This document shows positions 1 through 6,435 of a DNA stretch of 12,600 bases, one piece after another. The notes beneath the pieces were generated by a model. The model was not told the DNA's origin and did no database searches. It was given only the letters and a program-made list of their open reading frames with translations. Source of the DNA: an uncultured Planctomycetaceae bacterium (lineage in GTDB: Bacteria; Planctomycetota; Planctomycetia; Pirellulales; UBA1268); contig CAISKG010000290.1 of NCBI GenBank assembly GCA_903885855.1, positions 1 to 12,600 of the forward strand. The letters run 5' to 3'. Each line of letters opens with the position of its first letter. The first letter of the stretch is position 1. A program made the translations under genes and the position numbers.

Positions 1-1470
1 GCCGCGCTGGCGGCGGCACCGCCCGCACTGCCGGTGGCGGCGGGGGCGGCGCGGGGCGACGCCGCCGACGCCGACGAGCCCTCGGGCGAGCTCGGCGACT
101 GCAGCGCCCCGTTCCTCGCGGCGCTCGGGCGCACCCAGCGCGCGCTCGACGCCTACCGGACGGAACTCGAGCAGGGCGAGATCGACGCCGGCCCCTTCGC
201 CGACCGCAGCCGCGAGCGCGACGTCGTGCGGCGCATCGACGCGATCCTCACGCGCACCCGGGCCTCGCTGGGGGAGGTGGCGCGCGGGGGCGGGGTGGCC
301 GCGGAGCGCCTTGCGGCCGTGGGCCCGGATCTGGGACGCCTCGCCGCCCTCTCGGCGACGCTGCCGAGCTTCCTCCAGGAGCACCTCCACGACCTCTCCG
401 GCGAGGTGCGCACCGGCTACCGGATGCTGATCGTGACAACCTGGGGCGCGGCGATGGCGGCGGCGCTGGCGCTGGCCGCGCTCGGCGTGCTCACCTACCG
501 CTGGGTCTTCCGCCCCCTGCGGCTCCTGGGCTACGGCTCGCGCCGCGTGGCCGCCGGCGACTTCGCCTACCGCCTCCAGCTCGACAGCCGCGACGAGATG
601 GCGGAGCTCGCCGAGGCGCTCAACGACATGACGCGCCGCTTCCAGGAGGTGCGCGACGATCTCGACCGCCAGGTGCAACTCCGCACGCGCGAGGTGGTGC
701 GCAGCGAGCAGCTGGCGAGCGTCGGATTCCTCGCCGCGGGGGTCGCCCACGAGATCAACAATCCGCTGGCGTCGATCGCGCTGTGCGCCGAGTCGCTCGA
801 GGAGCGGCTGGAGGACATGGCCGCCGACGGCGGGGAGGCCGGCGTCGTGCGGCGCTACCTGGAATTGATCCAGACCGAGGCCTTCCGCTGCAAGGGGATC
901 ACCGAGAAGCTCCTCGACTTCTCCCGTCTGGGCGAGGTGCGCCGCCAGCCCACGGCCGTCATCCCCCTGGTGCGCGACGTGGCCGAGATGCTCGGGCACG
1001 TGGGGCGCTTCGCCGGCCGCTCGATCACGATCGCCGACGCGGCCGATCAAGTCGTGATGGCCAATCCGCAGGAGCTCAAGCAGGTGGTGCTCAACCTCCT
1101 CGTCAACGCCCTCGACAGCGTGGGGGATTCGGGCAGGGTCGCCGTCGCCGTCCGCCGCGACGGCGAGGTGGCCGAGGTGACCTTCACCGACGACGGCTGC
1201 GGGATGACCGACGAGGTGCTCGAGCACCTCTTCGAACCCTTCTTCACCCGGCGGCGGGCGGGGCAGGGCACGGGGCTCGGGCTGTCGATCGTGCACCGCA
1301 TCGTCACCGACCACGGGGGCCGGATCGAGGCTTCGAGCGCGGGGGTGGGGAAGGGGGCGACGTTCCGCGTGACGCTGCCGCTGGCCGCGGCGGGGAGCGA
1401 CGAATCGACCGTCCCGGCCCGGCGGGACGAGCCCGAGGACGAGGCACGCGGCCCGCGCCGCGCCGCCTGA
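1..1470 (+). CDS. Sensor histidine kinase (5' end outside window)
   Basis: Membrane sensor kinase expected to autophosphorylate on histidine and pass the phosphate to the response regulator encoded 30 bases downstream. The frame is open from base 1, so the true start probably lies upstream; the GTG at 34 is only the first start-like codon in view. Order seen: a helical sensor region, one hydrophobic segment (about 424-504), a HAMP linker with a coiled coil (about 500-700), then the kinase core. The phosphoacceptor H-box reads AHEINNPL, with the His codon at 748-750. The ATP-binding part has an N-box NLLVNALDS (1093-1119), a G1 box DDGCGM (1189-1206), an F-box FEPFFT and a G2 box GTGLGLSIV (from 1267). 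All catalytic motifs are intact, so the enzyme should be active. The core is of the NtrB/ZraS-like HisKA type. The signal sensed cannot be told. The C-terminus is a charged, disordered-looking tail. Confidence 0.93.
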   Translation, partial: AALAAAPPALPVAAGAARGDAADADEPSGELGDCSAPFLAALGRTQRALDAYRTELEQGEIDAGPFADRSRERDVVRRIDAILTRTRASLGEVARGGGVAAERLAAVGPDLGRLAALSATLPSFLQEHLHDLSGEVRTGYRMLIVTTWGAAMAAALALAALGVLTYRWVFRPLRLLGYGSRRVAAGDFAYRLQLDSRDEMAELAEALNDMTRRFQEVRDDLDRQVQLRTREVVRSEQLASVGFLAAGVAHEINNPLASIALCAESLEERLEDMAADGGEAGVVRRYLELIQTEAFRCKGITEKLLDFSRLGEVRRQPTAVIPLVRDVAEMLGHVGRFAGRSITIADAADQVVMANPQELKQVVLNLLVNALDSVGDSGRVAVAVRRDGEVAEVTFTDDGCGMTDEVLEHLFEPFFTRRRAGQGTGLGLSIVHRIVTDHGGRIEASSAGVGKGATFRVTLPLAAAGSDESTVPARRDEPEDEARGPRRAA

Positions 1471-1500
1471 CGCCCGAACAGACTCCAGCAGGGGACGACC

Positions 1501-2952
1501 ATGACCAAGACGGCCCGGCCGATGCGGATCCTCTTCGCCGACGACGAGACATCGCTGCAGGAGCTGATGCGGATCGAGCTGCCGCGTCTCGGCCACGAGG
1601 CCACCGTCTGCCCCGACGGCCGCACCGCGATCGCCGCGCTCGACCGCACCGCCTACGACTGCGTGATCGTGGATCTCGACATGCCGGGCGTGGGGGGCAT
1701 GGAGGTGATCGCACGCGTGCGGGAGGTCGCCCCCGACACCGAGACGATCATCCTCACCGGCAAGTCGTCGCTGGAATCGGCGGTGGCGGCGGTGCGGCAG
1801 GGGGTGTTCGATTATCTCACCAAGCCCTGCAAGCTCGCCGAGATCCGGGGGGTGCTCGAGCGCGTGCGGAAGAAGCGCGAGCTGACGCTGCGGCTGCGCG
1901 CCCTCGAGGGCCGACTGCGCCGCGCCGAGGGCGCGACGCGGCTCGTGGGCGGCTCGCCCGGGCTCGACGAGGTGCGGCGGCTCGTGTCCCGCGTGGCTGC
2001 GAGCGATTCGGCCGTGCTGGTGCGCGGCGAGACCGGCACCGGGAAGGAGCTCGTCGCCCGCGCGATCCACGACGGCAGTCCGCGCGCCGCGGCCCCGCTG
2101 GTGGCGGTGAACTGCGGCGCCCTCCCGGAGCACCTCGTGGAGAGCGAGCTCTTCGGCCACCGCAAGGGGGCGTTCACCGGGGCCGACGAGCACCGCGCGG
2201 GGCTGTTCGAGGTGGCCGACGGGGGAACGCTGTTCCTCGACGAGATCGGCGAGCTGCCCCGGTCGCTGCAGCCCCGGCTCCTCCGCGCCCTCGAGAGCGG
2301 GGAGATCCGGCGCGTCGGCGACAGCCATCCGGTGACGGTGGACGTGCGCGTGGTCTGCGCCACCCACCGCAATCTCGAGGAGATGGTCGCCGCCGGCGGC
2401 TTCCGGGAGGATCTGCTCTTCCGCATCAACACCTTCGAGGTGGCGATCCCGCCGCTGCGCGAGCGCCTCGGGGATCTGCCGGAGCTCGTCGATCACTTCG
2501 TGCGCCGGGCCCGTCCGCAGGCGCCGCGCGACGCCGAGGTGATCGACGGAGGCGCCCTCGAGATGCTCCGCGAGCACCACTGGCCCGGCAACGTGCGCGA
2601 GCTGTTCAACTGCATCGAGCACGCGCTCGTGTTCTGCGACAGCCTGCCGCTGACCGCCGCCCACCTGCCGGCACGGCTGGGGGCCGCGCGGGGGAAGCCG
2701 GTGGCCACGCTGCGGGGCGTGGGGGTGGTCACGGCCCCGCCGGCGACGCCGGAGGCGCGGCCCGCAGGCCCGCCGCGGAGCCTCCGCGAGCTCGAGATGC
2801 AGGCGATCCTCGAGGGACTCAAGCGCAATCAGGGCAACAAGGCCAAGACCGCGGAGGAGCTGGGGATCAGCCTGAAGACGCTCTACAACAAACTGCACCA
2901 GTTCACCGACGGGCGCCCGTCCGGCCAGGGCCCGTCGGCCGACGTGGCCTGA
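1501..2952 (+). CDS. NtrC-family sigma-54-dependent response regulator
   Basis: Cytoplasmic activator of sigma-54 promoters, 483 aa, probably the partner of the kinase just upstream (30-base gap, same strand). The receiver domain (residues 8-120) has acidic D14/D15, phosphoacceptor D58 in VDLDMP, T86 and K108. The AAA+ domain (about 147-392) has Walker A GETGTGKE (176-183), the sigma-54-contacting GAFTGA loop (223-228), Walker B LFLDEIGEL (244-252), the arginine-finger region FREDLLFRI (301-309) and sensor II WPGNVREL (361-368). A linker rich in Pro and Ala leads to a Fis-type helix-turn-helix (about 427-468). The ATG at 1501 is preceded by GGGG at a suitable distance and leaves a complete receiver domain, so the start is well supported. 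The intact GAFTGA motif indicates a true sigma-54 activator. Target genes are not evident; no sigma-54 promoter was recognised in the window. Confidence 0.95.
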   Translation: MTKTARPMRILFADDETSLQELMRIELPRLGHEATVCPDGRTAIAALDRTAYDCVIVDLDMPGVGGMEVIARVREVAPDTETIILTGKSSLESAVAAVRQGVFDYLTKPCKLAEIRGVLERVRKKRELTLRLRALEGRLRRAEGATRLVGGSPGLDEVRRLVSRVAASDSAVLVRGETGTGKELVARAIHDGSPRAAAPLVAVNCGALPEHLVESELFGHRKGAFTGADEHRAGLFEVADGGTLFLDEIGELPRSLQPRLLRALESGEIRRVGDSHPVTVDVRVVCATHRNLEEMVAAGGFREDLLFRINTFEVAIPPLRERLGDLPELVDHFVRRARPQAPRDAEVIDGGALEMLREHHWPGNVRELFNCIEHALVFCDSLPLTAAHLPARLGAARGKPVATLRGVGVVTAPPATPEARPAGPPRSLRELEMQAILEGLKRNQGNKAKTAEELGISLKTLYNKLHQFTDGRPSGQGPSADVA

Positions 2953-2979
2953 TTCGCCCCGCCGGCGGCGCGACGGGCG

Positions 2980-3726
2980 TCAGCCGGTCTTGCGCACCAC
3001 CCCCACCAGCACGCCCAGCACCCGCGCGCTCTTCACGTAGATCGGCTTCATCGAGGAGTTGGCCGGCTGGAGGCGGATCCGGTCACGCTCCGGGAACCAC
3101 TGCTTGAGCGTCGCCTCGCCGTCCTCGGTCTGGGCCACGACGATGTCGCCGGCGTGCGCGGTGCCGCGCTTGCGGATCACCACCCAATCGCCGTCGGCGA
3201 TCTGGGCCTCGACCATCGAGTCGCCCATCACCTTGAGGACGAAATGGTCGTCCTTGCCGAAGAGCTCCTCGAAGTCGATCCGCTCCTGCTGCTCGTCGGC
3301 GGTGCGCAGCGTGCCGGCCGCCACCCAGCCCGCCATCGGCAGGCCGCGGAGGTGCGCCGGCTCGGCGGCCAGCTCGATGGCGCGCGACATGTTCTTCCCG
3401 CGGTTGATGAGCCCCTTGCGCTCGAGGGCCTTCAGATGGCAGACGACGCCGTTGGGTGAGCGGATGTCGAAGGCCTGGCCGATCTCGCGCACCGTCGGGC
3501 CGTAGCCGCGCGAATGGATCTTGTCGCGGATGAAAGCGTAGATCTCGAGCTGCCGGGCGGTGGGGGCGTCGCCGGGGTTGTCGGCGCCGGCGTCGCGCTT
3601 CCCGAGCGGGTTCCAGGGGAGGTGGGGCGACGGGGAGGCCGCGCGGGACGCCCCCTTGCGGGCCGCGGCAGGGGCGGGGCGCGACGGGGTCGGCGGGGCG
3701 CTCTTGGGCTTCCTGCGGGTGGTCAC
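2980..3726 (-). CDS. lexA: LexA SOS repressor with long N-terminal extension
   Basis: Repressor of the DNA-damage (SOS) regulon that cleaves itself when activated by RecA filaments, 248 aa. A winged-helix DNA-binding domain (about 55-120, beginning PTARQLEIYAFI) is followed by the S24 peptidase fold. The cleavage pair is probably A137-G138 in WVAAG, with catalytic S170 in GDSM and K208 in ATLKQW. The S-K spacing of 38 is close to that of E. coli LexA (37). The GTG at 3726 is chosen because GGAGG lies six bases before it, and no in-frame ATG, GTG or TTG occurs between it and the DNA-binding domain. This gives an extension of about 52 residues, basic and rich in Pro, Ala and Ser, that E. coli LexA lacks. 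The gene converges on the response regulator (27-base gap). A promoter with an overlapping palindrome lies upstream and suggests autoregulation. Confidence 0.95.
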   Translation of the reverse strand: MTTRRKPKSAPPTPSRPAPAAARKGASRAASPSPHLPWNPLGKRDAGADNPGDAPTARQLEIYAFIRDKIHSRGYGPTVREIGQAFDIRSPNGVVCHLKALERKGLINRGKNMSRAIELAAEPAHLRGLPMAGWVAAGTLRTADEQQERIDFEELFGKDDHFVLKVMGDSMVEAQIADGDWVVIRKRGTAHAGDIVVAQTEDGEATLKQWFPERDRIRLQPANSSMKPIYVKSARVLGVLVGVVRKTG

Positions 3727-3806
3727 GACGTGCCTCCGGTGCGGGGAATGACGATGGATCCGGGATGCTGCGGGGGAGCCTGGGCGGCATCCCGGCATAA
3801 ACATCG

Positions 3807-3820
3807 GTATCCTACTATAC
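3807..3820. promoter_or_regulatory. Palindrome GTAT-N2-TA-N2-ATAC, candidate LexA operator
   Basis: The 14-base element GTATCCTACTATAC is symmetric at ten positions: outer GTAT/ATAC and central TA. It overlaps the candidate -10 and the spacer of the lexA promoter, which is where an autorepressor would bind. It matches neither the E. coli SOS box (CTGT-N8-ACAG) nor the Bacillus box (GAAC-N4-GTTC). LexA binding is inferred from position alone. Confidence 0.4.
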
Positions 3821-3836
3821 GCTCGTTCATTTTCAA
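3809..3836 (-). promoter_or_regulatory. Candidate lexA promoter
   Basis: On the minus strand TTGAAA (3836-3831, five of six matches to the -35 consensus) is followed after 16 bases by TAGGAT (3814-3809, four of six to the -10). The stretch is clearly AT-richer than its surroundings and lies about 80 bases upstream of the lexA GTG. Assigned by eye; no transcript data. Confidence 0.5.
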
Positions 3837-3843
3837 TCGCGAC

Positions 3844-3881
3844 CGCGGCCTTAGCCGCGCCGTTCCCGCGGCATCCGCGGG
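3844..3881 (-). terminator. Two adjacent GC hairpins between oxidase-like gene and lexA
   Basis: Two short perfect stems sit side by side: CCCGCGG/CCGCGGG with a 3-base loop (3865-3881) and CGCGGC/GCCGCG with a 4-base loop (3844-3859). They lie 27 bases after the stop of the upstream minus-strand gene and just before the lexA promoter, so they may end that transcript. No T-tract follows, so intrinsic termination is uncertain. Confidence 0.3.
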
Positions 3882-3907
3882 GCCGGCCCGGGGCCGAACC
3901 GTGGCCG

Positions 3908-4447
3908 TCAGCCGGGCGTGGCGGCGGCGGCCGCCACCGCCGCGTGAAACTGGGCGGGGGAGAGCGTCATCGCCCGGCCGAATCCCGCCACGAACCGGGC
4001 CGACGTCGGCTCGAAGGCGACGATCGAGAAGTCACCCAGCCCGAACCACTCCGCAGCCTGGGGAAAGCGCCCCAGATAGGCGCGCGTGAGCGTCTCGTGG
4101 GCCGGATGGGCGGGGTCGATGAACGAGGCCCGGGCCGGCAGCGAGACCCGCGGCAGCGCCTGGGGCGGGGGGCCGGCGTCGTCCCCCTCCGGCGCCGTCA
4201 CCAGCAGGCACACCTCCGGAGCGGTGAGCATGTCGCGCGTGTGGCTCGACAGACGGCTGACATGGCTCACGAAAACGACGCTGCCGGCGTCGCCGGCCGA
4301 GGCCCCCTCCGGCGGCCTGCCGGTGACGAGCAGGGCGTAGGGGATCATCGACGCGAAGGGACGGCCGTCGTGGAGCGTGGACAGCGCCGCCACACGCCTG
4401 CCGAGGACGAGACGGCCCAGGAGCAGCGACGTGGCGGGATCGATCAC
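3908..4447 (-). CDS. Pyridoxamine 5'-phosphate oxidase-like FMN-binding protein (HugZ-like)
   Basis: 179-aa cytoplasmic split-barrel flavoprotein of the pyridoxamine-phosphate-oxidase superfamily. The N-terminal part has the family pattern ALSTLHDGRPFASMIPY (21-37). A central strand-helix region VSHVSRLSSHTRDM (60-73) corresponds to the flavin-contacting area, and the C-terminal part includes YLGRFPQAAEWFGLGDF (124-140) and RFVAGFGRA (151-159). Members of this group include haem-degrading HugZ-type proteins and many uncharacterised flavin enzymes. The haem-ligand His of HugZ cannot be confirmed here, so no substrate is assigned. The start is GTG at 4447, with GGAG ten bases before it. The longer open frame upstream is a shadow of rpsG. 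The start lies only 20 bases past the rpsG terminator, so the gene depends either on read-through or on a promoter not seen here. Confidence 0.82.
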   Translation of the reverse strand: MIDPATSLLLGRLVLGRRVAALSTLHDGRPFASMIPYALLVTGRPPEGASAGDAGSVVFVSHVSRLSSHTRDMLTAPEVCLLVTAPEGDDAGPPPQALPRVSLPARASFIDPAHPAHETLTRAYLGRFPQAAEWFGLGDFSIVAFEPTSARFVAGFGRAMTLSPAQFHAAVAAAAATPG

Positions 4448-4466
4448 CGGGGCGGCGCTCCGGGGG

Positions 4467-4506
4467 AAAAGAACGGGCCCGTCGATCCGCGGATCGACGG
4501 GCCCGT
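4467..4506 (-). terminator. Strong intrinsic terminator of rpsL-rpsG
   Basis: Bases 4473-4506 form a perfect 34-bp palindrome (17-base half-site ACGGGCCCGTCGATCCG). On the minus strand it is followed directly by TTCTTTT (4473-4467). A very stable stem followed by a U-rich run, 32 bases after the rpsG stop, is a textbook Rho-independent terminator. On the plus strand there is no T-run after it, so it is directional. Confidence 0.85.
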
Positions 4507-4538
4507 CGGTCGGTGGGTGACGCGCCCGTGGGGGCCGA

Positions 4539-5009
4539 TCACCAGGCGAAGTGGGCGAATGCCTTGTTGGCGTCCGCCATGCGGTGGACGTTGTCGCGCT
4601 TCGTGACCGCGGCACCCTCGCGCTTGTAGGCGGCGACGATCTCCTCGGCCAATTTCTCGTGCGTGGCCCGCCCCTTCTTCTCGCGCACGGCCTGGAGCAT
4701 CCAGCGGATGCCGAGCGACTGCTGGCGGTTGCGGTTGACCTGCATCGGCACCTGGTAGGCCGCACCGCCGACGCGCTTCGAGCGGACCTCGACCGACGGC
4801 TTGCAGTTCTCGAGGGCCCGGTTGAAGACCTCGATCGGCTCGACCTCGGTGACCTTCTTGGCCACGATGTCCATCGCGTCGTAGAAGACGTTCTGCGCGA
4901 CGCTCTTCTTGCCGTCGTACATCAGGCAGTTGATGAACTTGCTGACCAGAATCGACCCGTAGCGGGGATCCGGAGCGAGCTTTTCGCGGCTGGCGGTGAT
5001 CTTTCCCAT
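4539..5009 (-). CDS. rpsG: Small-subunit ribosomal protein S7
   Basis: 156 aa, the usual length for bacterial uS7, which nucleates assembly of the 30S head by binding the 3' major domain of 16S rRNA and contacts the E-site tRNA. Recognisable stretches include DPRYGSILVSKFINCLMYDGKK (14-35), EVRSKRVGGAAYQVPM (74-89) and the C-terminal HRMADANKAFAHFAW. The ATG at 5009 follows the rpsL stop by 16 bases, with AGGG in the gap, so the two genes are co-transcribed. No fusA or tuf follows, unlike the classic str operon; a strong terminator does. No missing or odd residues were noticed. Confidence 0.98.
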   Translation of the reverse strand: MGKITASREKLAPDPRYGSILVSKFINCLMYDGKKSVAQNVFYDAMDIVAKKVTEVEPIEVFNRALENCKPSVEVRSKRVGGAAYQVPMQVNRNRQQSLGIRWMLQAVREKKGRATHEKLAEEIVAAYKREGAAVTKRDNVHRMADANKAFAHFAW

Positions 5010-5025
5010 GGCTCTTTGACCCTAC

Positions 5026-5394
5026 TCAACCCTTCTTGGCGCCGTACAGGCTGCGGGACTGCTTGCGCCCCTGCACGCCGAGCGTGTCGAGGGCGCCGCG
5101 GACGATGTGGTAGCGGACGCCGGGGAGGTCGCGCACGCGACCGCCACGGACGAGGACGATGGAGTGTTCCTGGAGGTTGTGACCCTCGCCGGGAATGTAG
5201 ACCGTGACCTCCTTGGCGTTCGAGAGCCGGACACGCGCGATCTTGCGCAGCGCGGAATTCGGCTTCTTGGGGGTCATCGTGCGCACCTGCAGGCACACGC
5301 CGCGCTTCTGCGGGCAGCGGTCGAGCACGGGCGACTTGGAGAACTTGCGCTTCGGCCTGCGGCGGCTGCGGACGAGCTGGCTGATCGTGGGCAT
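5026..5394 (-). CDS. rpsL: Small-subunit ribosomal protein S12, with Arg at position 88
   Basis: 122-aa uS12, a decoding-centre protein that governs accuracy and is the site of classical streptomycin-resistance mutations. It aligns with E. coli S12 without gaps through residue 90: CPQKRGVC (27-34), TPKKPNSALRK (41-51) and GEGHNLQEHS (69-78). K43, the first main resistance position, is kept. At the second, E. coli K88 (K87 without the initiator Met), this protein has R88 in GGRVRDLPG, codon CGC at 5133-5131. The start is ATG at 5394, where homology begins; the longer open frame upstream shadows other genes. No clear Shine-Dalgarno sequence and only a poor promoter-like match (TACTCT) are visible in the 122-base leader. 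The gene heads a two-gene rpsL-rpsG unit and is not preceded by rpoC. Confidence 0.98.
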   Translation of the reverse strand: MPTISQLVRSRRRPKRKFSKSPVLDRCPQKRGVCLQVRTMTPKKPNSALRKIARVRLSNAKEVTVYIPGEGHNLQEHSIVLVRGGRVRDLPGVRYHIVRGALDTLGVQGRKQSRSLYGAKKG

Positions 5395-5480
5395 GTCGGA
5401 TGATGCGGAGGGTGTGACCGCGCTTCGCGGCGGGAATCCCAAAGAGTAGCCGAAAGGCCGTTGTCGCGGAAGCGGGGCCT

Positions 5481-5510
5481 GAAAAACAGCGGCTCCAGGG
5501 GGCGGGAGCC
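5481..5510 (-). terminator. Probable terminator of fhcC
   Basis: On the minus strand a stem GGCTCC/GGAGCC (5510-5505 with 5496-5491, 8-base loop) is followed by GCTGTTTTTC, giving a run of five T. It begins 7 bases after the fhcC stop. An alternative overlapping stem GGGGGC-TCCC-GCCCCC is also possible. It would separate fhcC from rpsL. Confidence 0.55.
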
Positions 5511-5516
5511 CCCGGT

Positions 5517-6344
5517 TCAGCCCCTGCCGGCCAGCAGCAGCTCCCCCCGGCCCCCGGCGAGCACGTCGCCGTGCCACTGCCGCACCGGCCCCTGCAGCGC
5601 CGCCGCCATCGCCCCGGCACCCCCGAATCCCTCGGCGGCGAGGTGCCGCAGGAGCAGGCCGAGCATCGCCGGCCGCCACGTCGCCCCGGGGAGAAAGGAA
5701 GGCCCCGGGGACGGGGCCGGACCCACGGCCACGATCGACCCGCGCCGCATCCCGCAGCCGGGCAGGGCCCCCAGCGCCCCGGCGACGACGATCGTCCCGG
5801 CCCGCAGTTCGAGCCCCGCGCCGGCCCCGCACGCCCCTCCGACGGCCACCACGCCGCGGCGCATCCGGCTCCCCGTCCGGCAGCCGGCGGCCCCCTCCAC
5901 GATCACCGTGCCGCCGGTCAGCCCCTCGGCGGCGCCCGGCAGCGCGGCGGCCAGGTCGTCGCCGGCGTCGCCCCGGACATGGACGGTGCCGCCGTGCATC
6001 GCCGCGGCCAGCCAGTCGCCGGCGGAGCCCTCCACCTCGAGCCGGCCGCCACGCATCCCCGCCGCGGCGCCCCGTCCGACGCCGCCGCGGACGACGATCC
6101 ACCCCGCGGCCATCCCGGCCCCCACGCCCCAGCAGCGGCTGAAGTCGCCCTCGAACTCGACCCGGCCGTCGGCGGCGCTGCCCGAGACGCGGAGCACGTC
6201 GCCGAGGGCGACGCGCCCGGCACCGGCGTCCACGCTGCGCCGCGCGACCTCGGCCGGCGCCTCCCCGGCGAGATGGTCGGGGGTGATCCCGGAGCAATCG
6301 ATGCTCGGCGTTGAGCCGTCGAGCGGACGGAGGACGAGCGGCAC
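5517..6344 (-). CDS. fhcC: Formyltransferase/hydrolase complex subunit C (formylmethanofuran dehydrogenase subunit C-like)
   Basis: 275 aa, the family's usual size. In methylotrophic bacteria FhcABCD moves the formyl group from tetrahydromethanopterin to a methanofuran-type cofactor and releases formate; in archaea FwdC belongs to formylmethanofuran dehydrogenase. Subunit C is a structural beta-helix part of the complex. The N-terminus VLRPLDGSTPSIDCSGITPD (4-23) and LAG are diagnostic. Residues about 72-205 are repeated GxGxG-type turns (GAGMAAG, GAAAGMRGG, AAAMHGG and similar), as in the C-terminal domain of glutamate synthase. The C-terminus QWHGDVLAGGRGELLLAG is also typical. The start is GTG at 6344, with AGGGA ten bases before it; the longer frame is a shadow of hsp20. 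A lone glutamate-synthase-like protein is the alternative, but the N-terminus argues against it. The partner subunits A, B and D are not in view, and no neighbour here belongs to C1 metabolism. Confidence 0.88.
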   Translation of the reverse strand: MPLVLRPLDGSTPSIDCSGITPDHLAGEAPAEVARRSVDAGAGRVALGDVLRVSGSAADGRVEFEGDFSRCWGVGAGMAAGWIVVRGGVGRGAAAGMRGGRLEVEGSAGDWLAAAMHGGTVHVRGDAGDDLAAALPGAAEGLTGGTVIVEGAAGCRTGSRMRRGVVAVGGACGAGAGLELRAGTIVVAGALGALPGCGMRRGSIVAVGPAPSPGPSFLPGATWRPAMLGLLLRHLAAEGFGGAGAMAAALQGPVRQWHGDVLAGGRGELLLAGRG

Positions 6345-6367
6345 CGGAGGCGTGTCCCTGGAAGCGA

Positions 6368-6403
6368 GGAGGCCCGCGGGACCGGATCGTCCCGCGGGCC
6401 TCC
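6368..6403 (-). terminator. 15-bp perfect stem-loop between hsp20 and fhcC
   Basis: Arms GGAGGCCCGCGGGAC (6368-6382) and its exact complement (6389-6403) enclose a 6-base loop. The element sits 32 bases after the hsp20 stop and 23 bases before the fhcC start. The following minus-strand sequence TCGCTTCC has few T, so it may be a weak terminator, an mRNA-stabilising hairpin, or a cover on the fhcC leader. Confidence 0.5.
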
Positions 6404-6435
6404 AGCATACGTCGGGCGCCGCTCTGGGCGTCGGC

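Noticed and set aside
2953..2979. Possible shared terminator (CGCCC/GGGCG) between the response regulator and lexA
   Set aside because: The stem is only 5 bp with a long loop, and there is no T-run on either side; too weak to call.
783..3107. Very long open frame overlapping the kinase and response regulator in another frame
   Set aside because: Composition is Arg/Gly/Pro-rich with no family features; the overlapped frames encode complete kinase and regulator domains. High GC makes stops rare.
4448..4765. Longer N-terminus for the flavoprotein
   Set aside because: It would run through rpsG and its terminator in another frame, and the residues are Arg/Ser/Pro-rich. Family homology begins right after the GTG at 4447.
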